Assembly: GCA_946491665.1 (NCBI GenBank) | Contig: CAMLYL010000034.1 | Coordinates: 1-32,597, forward strand | Direction: 5' to 3' | Origin: an uncultured Lachnospiraceae bacterium | GTDB lineage: Bacteria > Bacillota > Clostridia > Lachnospirales > Lachnospiraceae | Length of the DNA: 32,597 nt | Part shown: piece by piece, positions 8,561 through 16,672 of the stretch | How the letters are laid out: each line of letters starts with the position of its first letter | Numbering within the stretch: the stretch's first letter is position 1 | Translations under genes and position numbers: made by a program | Notes under the pieces: generated by a model | What the model was told of the DNA's origin: nothing | Seen by the model: only the letters and a program-made list of their open reading frames with translations | Database searches by the model: none

Positions 8561-11023
8561 ATGAAACAGGTATTGAATGAAACGATTACTACAAAAATTA
8601 TAAGAGTGTACGGTATTGTCCAGGGCGTGGGATTCCGGCCTTTTGTCAGCCGGACGGCGGACCGGATCGGCGTGACCGGAAGCGTTGCCAACAAGGGCTC
8701 CTATGTGGAGATATATGTTCGCGGTGATGACGGCAGACAGAGGGAATTCCGTGAAGCGCTGGAGCATGAGGCTCCGGAGCGGTCGGCGATTCTGAAAATT
8801 GATGTTCATGACTGTGAGGACAGGGCGTTTTCCGGATTTGATATTATTGAGAGCGAAAGGGAAACGGGCGACATTTTCGTGTCGCCGGATATTGCTACCT
8901 GCCCCAGGTGCAGAGCGGAACTTTTTGATCCGAAAAACCGACGATATATGCATCCGTTTATCAACTGCACAGCCTGTGGTCCCCGGCTGACCATACTGGA
9001 TGCCATGCCCTATGACCGGGAGAGGACCAGTATGAAGGAATTTCCCATGTGTCCGGCCTGTGAGTATGAGTATACCCACGCTGAGACCCGGCGGTATGAC
9101 GCCCAGCCGGTCTGCTGCAATGACTGTGGTCCCGAGGTGTATCTGCTGGGAAGGCCTGAACGGGGAAGGGAGGCGATCACCTGTGTCCGGAAAGCGATCC
9201 GGGAGGGACAGATTATCGCCGTCAAGGGAATCGGCGGATTTCACCTCTGCTGTGATGCCCGCAATGAACGGGCGGTTGCCCGTCTGCGGCAGCTGAAACA
9301 CCGTCCCGCCAAGCCCTTCGCTGTTATGATGCGGGATCTGGATGCAGTGAGAAGATACTGCCGCGTGTCTCCCGGGCAGGAAGAGATTCTGGACGGTCAT
9401 CAGAAACCGATTATATTGCTGGAGAAACGAAACTTTGCGGAAGAAGAAAACGGAGGATCGGACGCGGGAGAATCCGGATCCGGGAAAATGAAAGATTCCG
9501 GAGCGGGCTCCGGTCTGGCGCCTTCCGTGGCTCCGGACAATCCGGGGATTGGCGTAATGCTTCCCTATGCGCCGGTGCAGATGCTGCTGTTTGATTATGA
9601 TGATGATGTCACTATGATCACTGACTGCTTTGTCATGACCAGCGGAAATGTGTCCGGCGCCCCGATCTGCCGTACAGACGAAGATGCCGCGAAAGAGTTA
9701 TCCGGGTTCTGTGATATCATTTTATCCCATAACCGGAAGATCCGGCTGCGGGCAGATGATTCTGTTATGGATTTTTACGAAGAGGAGCCTTACATGATCC
9801 GCCGCTCCAGAGGCTATGCGCCTCTTCCCGTTATGATGAGCGGGGAGCTGAAAGGACAGGTGCTGGCAGTTGGCGGTGAGCTGAAAAATACTTTCTGCAT
9901 CGGGAAGAATCAGCTGCTGTATCTGTCTCCCTATGTTGGAGATATGGCGGATCCCCGGACGGTGGCCGCTCTGGAGGAGTCGATTGTCCGGATGGAGGAG
10001 CTGCTGGAAACAGAGCCGGAGCTGGCTGTCTGTGATCTGCATCCAAAGTATAATACGACTATTGTGGCGGAGGAGCAGGGGATTCCGGTCATGAAGATTC
10101 AGCACCATTATGCCCATATTTTATCCTGTATGGCGGAAAATGATGTGCCGCTGACAGAAAAAGTAATCGGTGTTTCCTTTGACGGAACCGGATATGGAAC
10201 AGATGGGACGATCTGGGGAGGAGAGATTCTTCTGGCAGATTACCATTCTTTCCGGCGGCTGGGAAGTATTTATCCTTTCCTCCAGATCGGCGGAGATGCG
10301 TCTGCGAAGGAAGGGTGGAGAATCGCAGTATCCATGATCAATGCCCTGTATCCGGAAAACGCTTCTGAAATTACTGAGAAGCTGGAACTCTGTGAAGCGC
10401 AGATGCAGAAGCTCTATCTGCAGATGGCGGCCCGGGGAATCAACAGCGTGGTTTCCACCAGCGCCGGCCGGCTGTTTGACGCGGTCAGCGCTATTCTGGG
10501 AGTGCGGAGGAAGTCCTCCTTTGAAGGGGAGGCGTCCACGACGCTTCAGTTCCGGGCGGAGGAATATGAGAAGCATCTCCACTCCGGCGGGACGGATCCG
10601 GTCCGGGAGATGGAACCGTGGCTTCGGGAACTGCAGAACTCTGCGGCAGATGCCTCCCGGAATGAAAAGCCGGAGGAGAGCAGATTTTACCTCCCCACAG
10701 ACCGACTGGTGCGGATGCTGGTGGAACTGAAAATGTCGGGAGAAGATGTCCGAAGGCTGGCGTATTTCTTCCATCTGGCCCTGGCGGCACAGATCCGGGA
10801 GGGATGCCGTGAGGCATCGCGGATTTCGGGAGTGAAGTCCTGTGCCTTAAGCGGCGGCGTATTTCAGAACCGGCTGCTGCTGAAGCTCTGCGATCAGATG
10901 CTGCGGGAGGATGGATTTACAGTATACCGCCACAGTCTGATTCCGCCCAATGACGGCGGTCTGGCTCTGGGGCAGGCGGTGTTCGGAATGGTTTATCTGA
11001 ATGAGAACAAATCATGTCAGTGA
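8561..11023 (+). CDS. hypF: HypF, carbamoyltransferase for cyanide-ligand synthesis
   Basis: HypF turns carbamoyl phosphate and ATP into a carbamoyl adenylate and passes the carbamoyl group to the C-terminal cysteine of HypE, the first step to the CN ligands of [NiFe] hydrogenases. All domains are visible: acylphosphatase motif VQGVGFRPFVSR (20-31), two zinc-finger-like repeats (CPRC...CTAC about 112-138 and CPAC...CNDC about 165-188), a YrdC-like domain (about 200-385), and a Kae1-like domain with KIQHHYAH near residue 513. At 820 residues it exceeds the usual 750 or so. Part of the excess is a Gly/Ser-rich insert at about 290-326 within the YrdC-like region. All key motifs are intact, so it looks functional. 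It follows the second K-like gene by 12 bases. Confidence 0.96.
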   Translation: MKQVLNETITTKIIRVYGIVQGVGFRPFVSRTADRIGVTGSVANKGSYVEIYVRGDDGRQREFREALEHEAPERSAILKIDVHDCEDRAFSGFDIIESERETGDIFVSPDIATCPRCRAELFDPKNRRYMHPFINCTACGPRLTILDAMPYDRERTSMKEFPMCPACEYEYTHAETRRYDAQPVCCNDCGPEVYLLGRPERGREAITCVRKAIREGQIIAVKGIGGFHLCCDARNERAVARLRQLKHRPAKPFAVMMRDLDAVRRYCRVSPGQEEILDGHQKPIILLEKRNFAEEENGGSDAGESGSGKMKDSGAGSGLAPSVAPDNPGIGVMLPYAPVQMLLFDYDDDVTMITDCFVMTSGNVSGAPICRTDEDAAKELSGFCDIILSHNRKIRLRADDSVMDFYEEEPYMIRRSRGYAPLPVMMSGELKGQVLAVGGELKNTFCIGKNQLLYLSPYVGDMADPRTVAALEESIVRMEELLETEPELAVCDLHPKYNTTIVAEEQGIPVMKIQHHYAHILSCMAENDVPLTEKVIGVSFDGTGYGTDGTIWGGEILLADYHSFRRLGSIYPFLQIGGDASAKEGWRIAVSMINALYPENASEITEKLELCEAQMQKLYLQMAARGINSVVSTSAGRLFDAVSAILGVRRKSSFEGEASTTLQFRAEEYEKHLHSGGTDPVREMEPWLRELQNSAADASRNEKPEESRFYLPTDRLVRMLVELKMSGEDVRRLAYFFHLALAAQIREGCREASRISGVKSCALSGGVFQNRLLLKLCDQMLREDGFTVYRHSLIPPNDGGLALGQAVFGMVYLNENKSCQ

Positions 11024-11076
11024 AAGCGCTGAACAGATATAAAAGTATATATAATTAAGACGAGGAGGATATTGAT

Positions 11077-11283
11077 ATGTGTGTAGGACTTGCGGCAAAG
11101 GTAGTCGGCATGAAAGACGGAATGGCGGTTGTGGACGCGTCCGGGGCAAAGCGGGAAGTATCTGTGGAACTGCTGGATGAGCTGGAGCCCGGTGACTACG
11201 TGATGGTTCACGCGGGGATCGCTATTGCAAAAATTGACGGAGATGACGAGAGCGAGGCAGAGGATATTATCGGGCTGCTGTAA
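11077..11283 (+). CDS. hypC: HypC/HupF family [NiFe]-hydrogenase maturation chaperone
   Basis: HypC forms the HypCD complex on which the Fe(CN)2CO unit is built, and then carries it to the hydrogenase large subunit. The 68-residue product starts MCVGLAAKV with the essential Cys2, has GDYVMVHAGIAI with the conserved His of the OB-fold, and an acidic C-terminal tail. The usual proline of the N-terminal motif (MCxxxP) is Ala here, a departure from most family members. The ATG follows a strong GAGGAGG. It lies 53 bases after hypF and 104 bases before hypD, in the family's common order. Confidence 0.92.
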   Translation: MCVGLAAKVVGMKDGMAVVDASGAKREVSVELLDELEPGDYVMVHAGIAIAKIDGDDESEAEDIIGLL

Positions 11284-11387
11284 TCATCGAAAAGCGAATA
11301 AAAGTAAGAATGAAAAAGTGATCTGGTATTTGCCGGCTGCTGTGAACGCCGGCAGTCTGATATTTCAGTATCACGGATAGGAGCAGC

Positions 11388-12437
11388 ATGGAAGATACAA
11401 TCAAAAAAGCAAGGGATATCATAGAGAATTATAACGGCCCGAAGCTTCGGATTATGGAAGTGTGCGGTACACATACCCATGAGATTTTCCGTCTGGGGAT
11501 CCGTAAAATACTTCCGGAAAATATAGAACTGATTTCAGGACCGGGATGTCCGGTCTGTGTAACGCCGGTAGATTTTATTGACGAGGCGATTTACCTGGCG
11601 CTGGAAAAGGGAGTTACAGTCTGTACATTCGGAGATCTGATCCGGGTGCCGGGAACAAAGATGAGTCTGGGAGAAGCCCGGGCGGAAGGCGCTGATGTGA
11701 AAATCGTTTATACTCCTCTGGATGCAGTGACCATTGCCCGGGAGAATCCGGAAAAGCAGGTGGCTTTTCTGGCGGTGGGATTTGAAACGACCACTCCGGC
11801 GGTCTGTCTCGCGGTAAAGAAAGCGAAGGAGGCGCAGCTGGATAATTTTTCTGTTCTGACTGCCAACAAAACCATGCCGAACGCTTATCAGGCGCTGAAA
11901 GGCAGCGCGGACGCGTTCCTTTATCCCGGGCATGTAAACGCCATTACCGGAGAGGCGGAATGCCGGAAGCTGGCTGAAGAAGGCGTGTCCGGCGTAATTG
12001 CCGGATTTACGGCGAAAGAGCTTCTGACGGCTCTGGCTGTGATCATTGAAAAATCAAAAGAAGGAAAGCCTTTTTTTGTAAACTGTTATCCCAGAGTCGT
12101 CCGTCCGGAAGGGAATCCTGCCGGAATGCGCATGATTGACCAGATGATGGAGCCCTGTGATTCTCAGTGGAGAGGGCTGGGCGTGATTCCCGGATCCGGG
12201 CTGAAGCTGAGAAAAGAATATGAGGCTTATGACGCCCGGCTGAAATATCTGGTGCCGTCCATGAATGGAAAGCCCAATCCGGCCTGCCGCTGCGGAGATG
12301 TGCTGCAGGGGAAATGCAAACCGTCCGACTGCAGGGTGTTTGGGACGGCCTGTACGCCGCAGCATCCCATCGGAGCCTGCATGGTTTCCAATGAGGGAAG
12401 CTGCTCGGCTTATTATCAGTATGGGATGAATGCGTAG
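11388..12437 (+). CDS. hypD: HypD, Fe(CN)2CO scaffold iron-sulfur protein
   Basis: HypD holds a [4Fe-4S] cluster and redox-active cysteines and is the scaffold on which iron receives CN and CO. Seen are CGTHTHE (Cys26), SGPGCPVCVTP (Cys54, Cys57), NCYPRVVRPEGNPAG, and the cysteine-rich C-terminus with CRCGDVLQGKCKPSDC and CTPQHPIGAC. The 349 residues match the family length. The start follows ATAGGAGCAGC. In the 104-base gap before it there is a seven-bp TGCCGGC/GCCGGCA hairpin at 11331-11354 without a T-run. It is the core partner of HypC and HypE in the same operon. Confidence 0.96.
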   Translation: MEDTIKKARDIIENYNGPKLRIMEVCGTHTHEIFRLGIRKILPENIELISGPGCPVCVTPVDFIDEAIYLALEKGVTVCTFGDLIRVPGTKMSLGEARAEGADVKIVYTPLDAVTIARENPEKQVAFLAVGFETTTPAVCLAVKKAKEAQLDNFSVLTANKTMPNAYQALKGSADAFLYPGHVNAITGEAECRKLAEEGVSGVIAGFTAKELLTALAVIIEKSKEGKPFFVNCYPRVVRPEGNPAGMRMIDQMMEPCDSQWRGLGVIPGSGLKLRKEYEAYDARLKYLVPSMNGKPNPACRCGDVLQGKCKPSDCRVFGTACTPQHPIGACMVSNEGSCSAYYQYGMNA

Positions 12438-12533
12438 CGGGACGGGAAGACGGCGGACCCGAAAAAGATCAGACGCGGCTTCCGGGAAGAAACTGCCGGG
12501 GCCGAAGCGTGCAAAATCAGCGGAGGATTTGTT

Positions 12534-13541
12534 ATGACAGAGAAAAAAGTAACTCTGGCTCATGGAGCCGGAGGAAAACAGACATCAGAATTAATACATG
12601 AAGTATTTCAGGAACACTTTTCTAATCCGGAGTTTACAGCGGACGATGCGGCTATTTTAAATGTGGGAGACGGGAAAATTGCCATGTCCACGGATGGATT
12701 TATCGTATCGCCGTTTGAATTTAACGGAGGAAATATCGGAAAACTCAGCATCTGCGGGACCGTCAATGACCTGGCCTGCATGGGCGCAAAGCCCCTGTAC
12801 CTGACCTGCTCTTTTATCATTGAAGAGGGATTTTCCATGGATAAGCTGGAGGAGATCGCCGCCAGTATGGAGAAAACGGCAAAAGAGGCCGGAGTCAGGA
12901 TTGTCGCCGGAGATACAAAGGTGGCCGGAAAAGGTCAGGTGGACAACATTTTTATTACTACTGCCGGAATCGGCAGGCTGACAGAAGGCGTTTCCACCTC
13001 GGGAGCTTTTGCGAAGCCGGGGGATGCGATTCTTGTAACCGGTGATATCGGGCGGCACGGATGTACAATTCTTCTTGCCAGAGAGGATCTCGGCATTGAG
13101 GCGGACATTAAAAGCGACTGTGCGCCTCTGTGGGGAACAGTAGAGTCTATGATTCAGACTACAAAGGATATTCATGTGATCCGCGACGCCACCAGAGGCG
13201 GTGTGGGAACCGTGCTCTATGAAATTGCGGCGGAAAGTAATGTCGGCATTCGTATTCACAGTGATGCTGTTCCTGTAGATCCGGCTGTGAAGGGCGTCTG
13301 CGGGATGCTGGGACTGGATCCTCTGTATCTTGCCAATGAAGGAACGCTGGTGGTGATTGCGCCAAAAGAACAGGCAGAATCTTTGCTTGCGGTGCTGAGA
13401 CAGGGAAAATACTCCGCCAATGCGGCAATCATCGGCGAGATTACGGATTCTCTGCCGGGAAAAGTGGTGGTGACAACAGAGATCGGCGCGGAGACGCTGC
13501 TTCCGCAGCCGGGAGGAGAACTGCTGCCCCGGATCTGCTGA
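12534..13541 (+). CDS. hypE: HypE, thiocarbamate dehydratase that forms the cyanide group
   Basis: HypE (AIR-synthase/PurM fold) dehydrates its S-carbamoylated C-terminal cysteine to a thiocyanate in an ATP-dependent step and hands CN to HypCD. The N-terminal LAHGAGGKQT and DDAAIL metal/ATP-binding segments, VAGDTKV, and the hallmark C-terminal PRIC (Cys335, the acceptor) are all present. With the intact tail the CN pathway looks complete from carbamoyl phosphate. GGAGG at 12522-12526 precedes the ATG. It is the last gene of the run; hypA and hypB (nickel insertion) do not follow, and a new promoter starts at 13608. Confidence 0.96.
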   Translation: MTEKKVTLAHGAGGKQTSELIHEVFQEHFSNPEFTADDAAILNVGDGKIAMSTDGFIVSPFEFNGGNIGKLSICGTVNDLACMGAKPLYLTCSFIIEEGFSMDKLEEIAASMEKTAKEAGVRIVAGDTKVAGKGQVDNIFITTAGIGRLTEGVSTSGAFAKPGDAILVTGDIGRHGCTILLAREDLGIEADIKSDCAPLWGTVESMIQTTKDIHVIRDATRGGVGTVLYEIAAESNVGIRIHSDAVPVDPAVKGVCGMLGLDPLYLANEGTLVVIAPKEQAESLLAVLRQGKYSANAAIIGEITDSLPGKVVVTTEIGAETLLPQPGGELLPRIC

Positions 13542-13607
13542 TGAAGGACAATGGTTCGGCTGAGGGATGAACCGCGGTGTATTTACCCATATTTTACCCG
13601 CGCCATG

Positions 13608-13636
13608 TTGACAATACAGTTATTATACGATATAAT
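13608..13636 (+). promoter_or_regulatory. Consensus sigma-70/SigA promoter upstream of the CNNM-family gene
   Basis: TTGACA at 13608-13613 and TATAAT at 13631-13636 with a 17-base spacer make a perfect consensus promoter. It lies 66 bases after hypE. The start site would be near 13643. What it transcribes first is a short unit with a ribosome binding site, a tiny ORF and a long hairpin, and only then the membrane protein gene at 13859. Confidence 0.85.
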
Positions 13637-13675
13637 CCATCTCAGTATTTTGCAGAAGGAGGACGATCATACATA

Positions 13676-13777
13676 ATGGACGATTGCGACAGTGACGCTA
13701 ACCCTGATCGAACAAACAATGTATTAAATTGTTTCTATTATATAAAAATAAGACATGATCTGTGTATCTCCGTCTGA
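13676..13777 (+). CDS. Possible 33-residue small protein or leader peptide
   Basis: The 316-base gap between hypE and the CNNM gene holds a possible small ORF. ATG at 13676 follows GAAGGAGGA at about 13655-13664 with a 12-base gap, and reads MDDCDSDANPDRTNNVLNCF and on to a TGA at 13775-13777. The stop lies in the loop of the hairpin at 13750-13794, so ribosomes would cover the left arm of that hairpin. This is what a leader-peptide attenuator would look like, but there is no run of one amino acid to point to a regulator, and the peptide resembles no family I know. The ORF may be chance. Confidence 0.3.
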   Translation: MDDCDSDANPDRTNNVLNCFYYIKIRHDLCISV

Positions 13778-13805
13778 TACACGGATCATGTCTTATGCCG
13801 TTTTT
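13750..13805 (+). terminator. Long hairpin, probable terminator or attenuator before the CNNM gene
   Basis: Bases 13750-13768 pair with 13776-13794 over 19 base pairs with a single G.U, leaving a seven-base loop. On the plus strand a TTTTT follows only after six bases (13801-13805), so termination may be partial. On the minus strand a T-rich stretch follows directly. With the promoter at 13608 it would give a transcript of about 155 nt. Confidence 0.6.
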
Positions 13806-13858
13806 AGGGTGATTTTATACAGGAATACTATTTATTTTAAGAAAGAGGTTGAAGAATT

Positions 13859-15211
13859 ATGGGTAATTCCATAGGTTTACTATTATTGCTGCAGGTGGTG
13901 CTGATTGCACTGAATGCCGTTTTTGCCAGCGCCGAGATTGCAGTCTTATCAATTAATGAAACAAAACTGGAGCGGACAGTGGAAGAAGGCGATATCCGGG
14001 CGAAGCGGCTGTTCCGCCTGACACAGGAGCCTGCGAAGTTTCTGGCAACGATTCAGGTTGCGATTACATTATCCGGATTTCTCGGAAGTGCCTTTGCGGC
14101 AGATAATTTTTCCGAGCCCCTGGTAGAATGGCTGGTGGGACTGGGCGTAAAAATTCCCCGTTCTACGCTGTCTACCATTGCGGTAATCCTGATTACGATT
14201 ATTCTGTCTTATTTTACACTTGTTTTCGGAGAACTGGTTCCGAAGCGGATTGCAATGAAAAAGTCTGAGCAGCTTGCCATGAAAATCTCAGGTCTGGTCA
14301 GCGCCATTTCAGTAGCTTTTAAACCGGTGGTATGGTTCCTTTCTGTTTCAACAAATGTGGTGCTGCGTATATGCGGGATTGATCCCAATGAAGCCGAAGA
14401 GGAGGTCAGTGAGGAAGAGATCCGGATGCTGGTGGACGCGGGCAGCGCAAAGGGCATTATCGCGTATCAGGAGAAGGAATTTATTCAGAATGTATTTGAA
14501 TTTAATGATACCACTGCCGGTGAGATTGCAACTCACCGGACGGAGGTGGCGATTCTGTGGCTGGATGATGGAGAGGATACCTGGGCGGAGACAATTCATG
14601 AGAGCCGTCATACCCGGTATCCGGTATGCGACGGGTCTCCTGACAATGTGGTGGGCATTCTGAATGCCAAGGACTATTTCCGTCTGGAGGATAAAACAAA
14701 AGAGAACATTCTTGCCACATCGGTGCGGCCGGCCTATTTTGTTCCCGAGACCATCAAGGCTGACGTGCTGTTCCGGAATATGCAGAAAAGCAGAACTGCC
14801 ATGGCTGTTGTTCTGGATGAATACGGCGGCATGGTAGGTGTGATTACCCTGTTTGACCTGGTGGAGGAGCTGGTGGGCGAACTGAATGATGAGCCCGACG
14901 ATCCTCAGAATATGGATCCCTATATCGAACAGACCGGTGAGAATACCTGGGATGTTTTCGGCAATGTGGAATTATCTGATATTGAAGATGCTCTGGGAAT
15001 TGAGATTGAATCCGCTTCGGATGTAGATACATTTACAGGTCTTGTCTTTGACGCCCTTGGCATGATTCCGGCTGAAGGTCCTCAGAGTATTGATCTGGAG
15101 ATTCAGAATATGATGATTCATATCAGCAGCATTGCGGAACATCAGATTGAAACGGCAGCAATTATATTGAAAAAAGAAGAAGCTGAAACAGCGGCTGAGG
15201 AAGAGCGGTAA
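13859..15211 (+). CDS. CNNM/CBS/CorC-domain membrane protein (hemolysin family, TlyC/HlyC-like)
   Basis: The 450-residue protein has an N-terminal CNNM (DUF21) membrane domain with hydrophobic segments at about 5-28, 58-80 and 98-125 and the NAVFASAEIAVLS motif. A CBS-domain pair follows (about 205-330, with TRYPVCDGSPDNVVGILNAKD and VVLDEYGGMVGVITLFDL), then a CorC_HlyC transporter-associated domain (about 345-430). Family members are linked to magnesium or other divalent cation efflux; the hemolysin label is historical. AGAAAGAGG precedes the ATG. It stands alone between its own promoter and a terminator-like hairpin. Confidence 0.9.
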   Translation: MGNSIGLLLLLQVVLIALNAVFASAEIAVLSINETKLERTVEEGDIRAKRLFRLTQEPAKFLATIQVAITLSGFLGSAFAADNFSEPLVEWLVGLGVKIPRSTLSTIAVILITIILSYFTLVFGELVPKRIAMKKSEQLAMKISGLVSAISVAFKPVVWFLSVSTNVVLRICGIDPNEAEEEVSEEEIRMLVDAGSAKGIIAYQEKEFIQNVFEFNDTTAGEIATHRTEVAILWLDDGEDTWAETIHESRHTRYPVCDGSPDNVVGILNAKDYFRLEDKTKENILATSVRPAYFVPETIKADVLFRNMQKSRTAMAVVLDEYGGMVGVITLFDLVEELVGELNDEPDDPQNMDPYIEQTGENTWDVFGNVELSDIEDALGIEIESASDVDTFTGLVFDALGMIPAEGPQSIDLEIQNMMIHISSIAEHQIETAAIILKKEEAETAAEEER

Positions 15212-15218
15212 TAAAGAG

Positions 15219-15253
15219 AAAGGCCTTCTGTGGGATTTCCATGGGAGGCTTTT
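15219..15253 (+). terminator. Probable intrinsic terminator after the CNNM gene
   Basis: An imperfect stem of about 14 pairs (AAAG, a bulged G, then CCTTCTGTGG against CCATGGGAGGCTTT, with some G.U pairs) encloses GATTT and is followed by a short TTTT. It starts eight bases after the stop codon. The T-run is weak. Confidence 0.5.
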
Positions 15254-15307
15254 GGAATTCGGGAAAAAGACAGAATGTGATTTTGTCACAGTAATATTTG
15301 TCCTTTA

Positions 15308-15316
15308 TGATATAAT
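15308..15316 (+). promoter_or_regulatory. Extended -10 promoter of ccdA
   Basis: TGATATAAT (TG at 15308-15309, TATAAT at 15311-15316) is a consensus extended -10 element 39 bases before ccdA. No good -35 sits at 17 bases; TTGTCA at 15283-15288 is 22 bases away. Extended -10 promoters often tolerate this. Confidence 0.5.
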
Positions 15317-15354
15317 AGGGGACATCAGATGGAAGAGCTGAAAGGAATGCAAAG

Positions 15355-16017
15355 ATGCAGTATGTCATATCATTTTTAGAAGGAATTATAACTTTCATAT
15401 CGCCGTGTCTGCTTCCGATGCTGCCCGTTTATATTTCTTATTTTGCCGGCAGCAGTGAGGAGAGCAGTACGGGGCGGACATTAAAAAATGCTCTGGGTTT
15501 TGTCCTGGGGTTTACGATTGTTTTTGTTGTTCTTGGGGCTCTTGCGGGAACTGTCGGCGGGTTTTTAAGGGAATATGAGACAGCGGTAAATATAGTGACG
15601 GGTGTCATTGTCGTATTTTTCGGCCTGTATTTTTTGGGAATTTTCAGGCTGAACATTTTCAGGGGAATGAAAGGATTTGACAGGAAAGAGCTGGGATTTT
15701 TTTCTACCATGCTGTTCGGTCTGGTCTTTTCCGTCAGCTGGACTCCCTGTGTGGGGGCCTTTCTCGGTTCGGCTCTGATGCTGGCATCCCAGCAGGGAGA
15801 GACCATGACCGGGGTGCTGATGCTGCTTGCCTATTCTCTGGGGCTGGGGATTCCGTTTGTTGTGAGCGCCCTTCTGATTGACCGGCTGAAGACAGCATTT
15901 GATTTTATAAAACGACATTACAGAGTGATTAACATTGTCTGCGGACTGCTTCTGATTGGCGTGGGAGTTCTGATGATGACGGGACTCCTGGGCCGGGCGC
16001 TGAATCTGCTGGGCTAG
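15355..16017 (+). CDS. ccdA: CcdA-type thiol-disulfide transmembrane electron carrier
   Basis: CcdA moves reducing equivalents from cytoplasmic thioredoxin across the membrane to extracytoplasmic thioredoxin-like proteins. The 220-residue product has about six hydrophobic segments and the two hallmark redox cysteines in SPC (Cys18) and TPC (Cys132). The length is typical of the minimal CcdA rather than of DsbD fusions. The next gene is a membrane-anchored TlpA-like protein 61 bases downstream, the standard partner. In an anaerobe without an obvious c-type cytochrome cluster here, the pair may protect or repair exported thiols. Confidence 0.92.
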   Translation: MQYVISFLEGIITFISPCLLPMLPVYISYFAGSSEESSTGRTLKNALGFVLGFTIVFVVLGALAGTVGGFLREYETAVNIVTGVIVVFFGLYFLGIFRLNIFRGMKGFDRKELGFFSTMLFGLVFSVSWTPCVGAFLGSALMLASQQGETMTGVLMLLAYSLGLGIPFVVSALLIDRLKTAFDFIKRHYRVINIVCGLLLIGVGVLMMTGLLGRALNLLG

Positions 16018-16078
16018 AAAACAGACGGCGGAAGAAAACTGCAGAACCGGAAATCGTCCGGAGAAAGAGGTGCAAATT

Positions 16079-16654
16079 ATGAAAAAATCTGTAAAATGGA
16101 TCGTTATTGTGCTGATTGCAGCCGCGGCGTTTGTGTGTGTGTATTTTATATATCAGAATTTAAAAGAAAAATATACTCCCGCTCAATTTTCAGAGGTAAC
16201 ACAGAGCGATCAGCAGGAGGAGATGGATGATCCGGATGAGAATGAAGCGCCTGATTTTACCGTATATGATGAAAACGGGCAGGCTGTAAATCTTTCTGAT
16301 TACTTCGGCAAGCCGGTTGTTCTCAATTTCTGGGCTTCCTGGTGTTATTACTGCAAGGAGGAGATGCCTTATTTTAATGAAGCATATATGAATTATCCCG
16401 ATGTCCAGTTTCTGATGATCAACGTGACGGACGGAAATCAGGAAACAATGGAATCTGCAGGAGCGTTTCTGGAGGAAAATGACTATGCTTTCCCGGTTTT
16501 GTATGATACGGATCTTGACGCGGCGTGTACTTATGGAGCCTATGGACTTCCCATGACCGTCTTTATTGATCGGGACGGCAATATTGTGACCTATGCCAAT
16601 GGCATGCTGAGCAGAGAAAATCTCGAAAAAGGCATCCGGATGATTCTGGAATGA
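16079..16654 (+). CDS. Membrane-anchored TlpA/ResA-like thiol-disulfide oxidoreductase
   Basis: I choose ATG 16079, seven bases after AGAGGTG, over the in-frame GTG at 16070. The 191-residue protein has an N-terminal membrane anchor (about 7-26), an acidic linker (about 36-57), and a thioredoxin fold of the TlpA/AhpC-TSA group with the active site WASWCYYC (Cys89, Cys92) and the cis-proline in GLPMT. It would act outside the membrane and be reduced by CcdA, its upstream neighbour. WCYYC differs from ResA's CEPC and is unusual for general thioredoxins. The specific target is unknown. Confidence 0.9.
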   Translation: MKKSVKWIVIVLIAAAAFVCVYFIYQNLKEKYTPAQFSEVTQSDQQEEMDDPDENEAPDFTVYDENGQAVNLSDYFGKPVVLNFWASWCYYCKEEMPYFNEAYMNYPDVQFLMINVTDGNQETMESAGAFLEENDYAFPVLYDTDLDAACTYGAYGLPMTVFIDRDGNIVTYANGMLSRENLEKGIRMILE

Positions 16655-16672
16655 AAAAAATCGCCAAAATCC

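Noticed and set aside
13577-13675. Longer upstream form of the small ORF before the CNNM gene
   Set aside because: The promoter -35 and -10 elements (13608-13636) lie inside it, so the extended form would not be transcribed from that promoter and has no ribosome binding site. Only the 13676 start is kept as a weak candidate.
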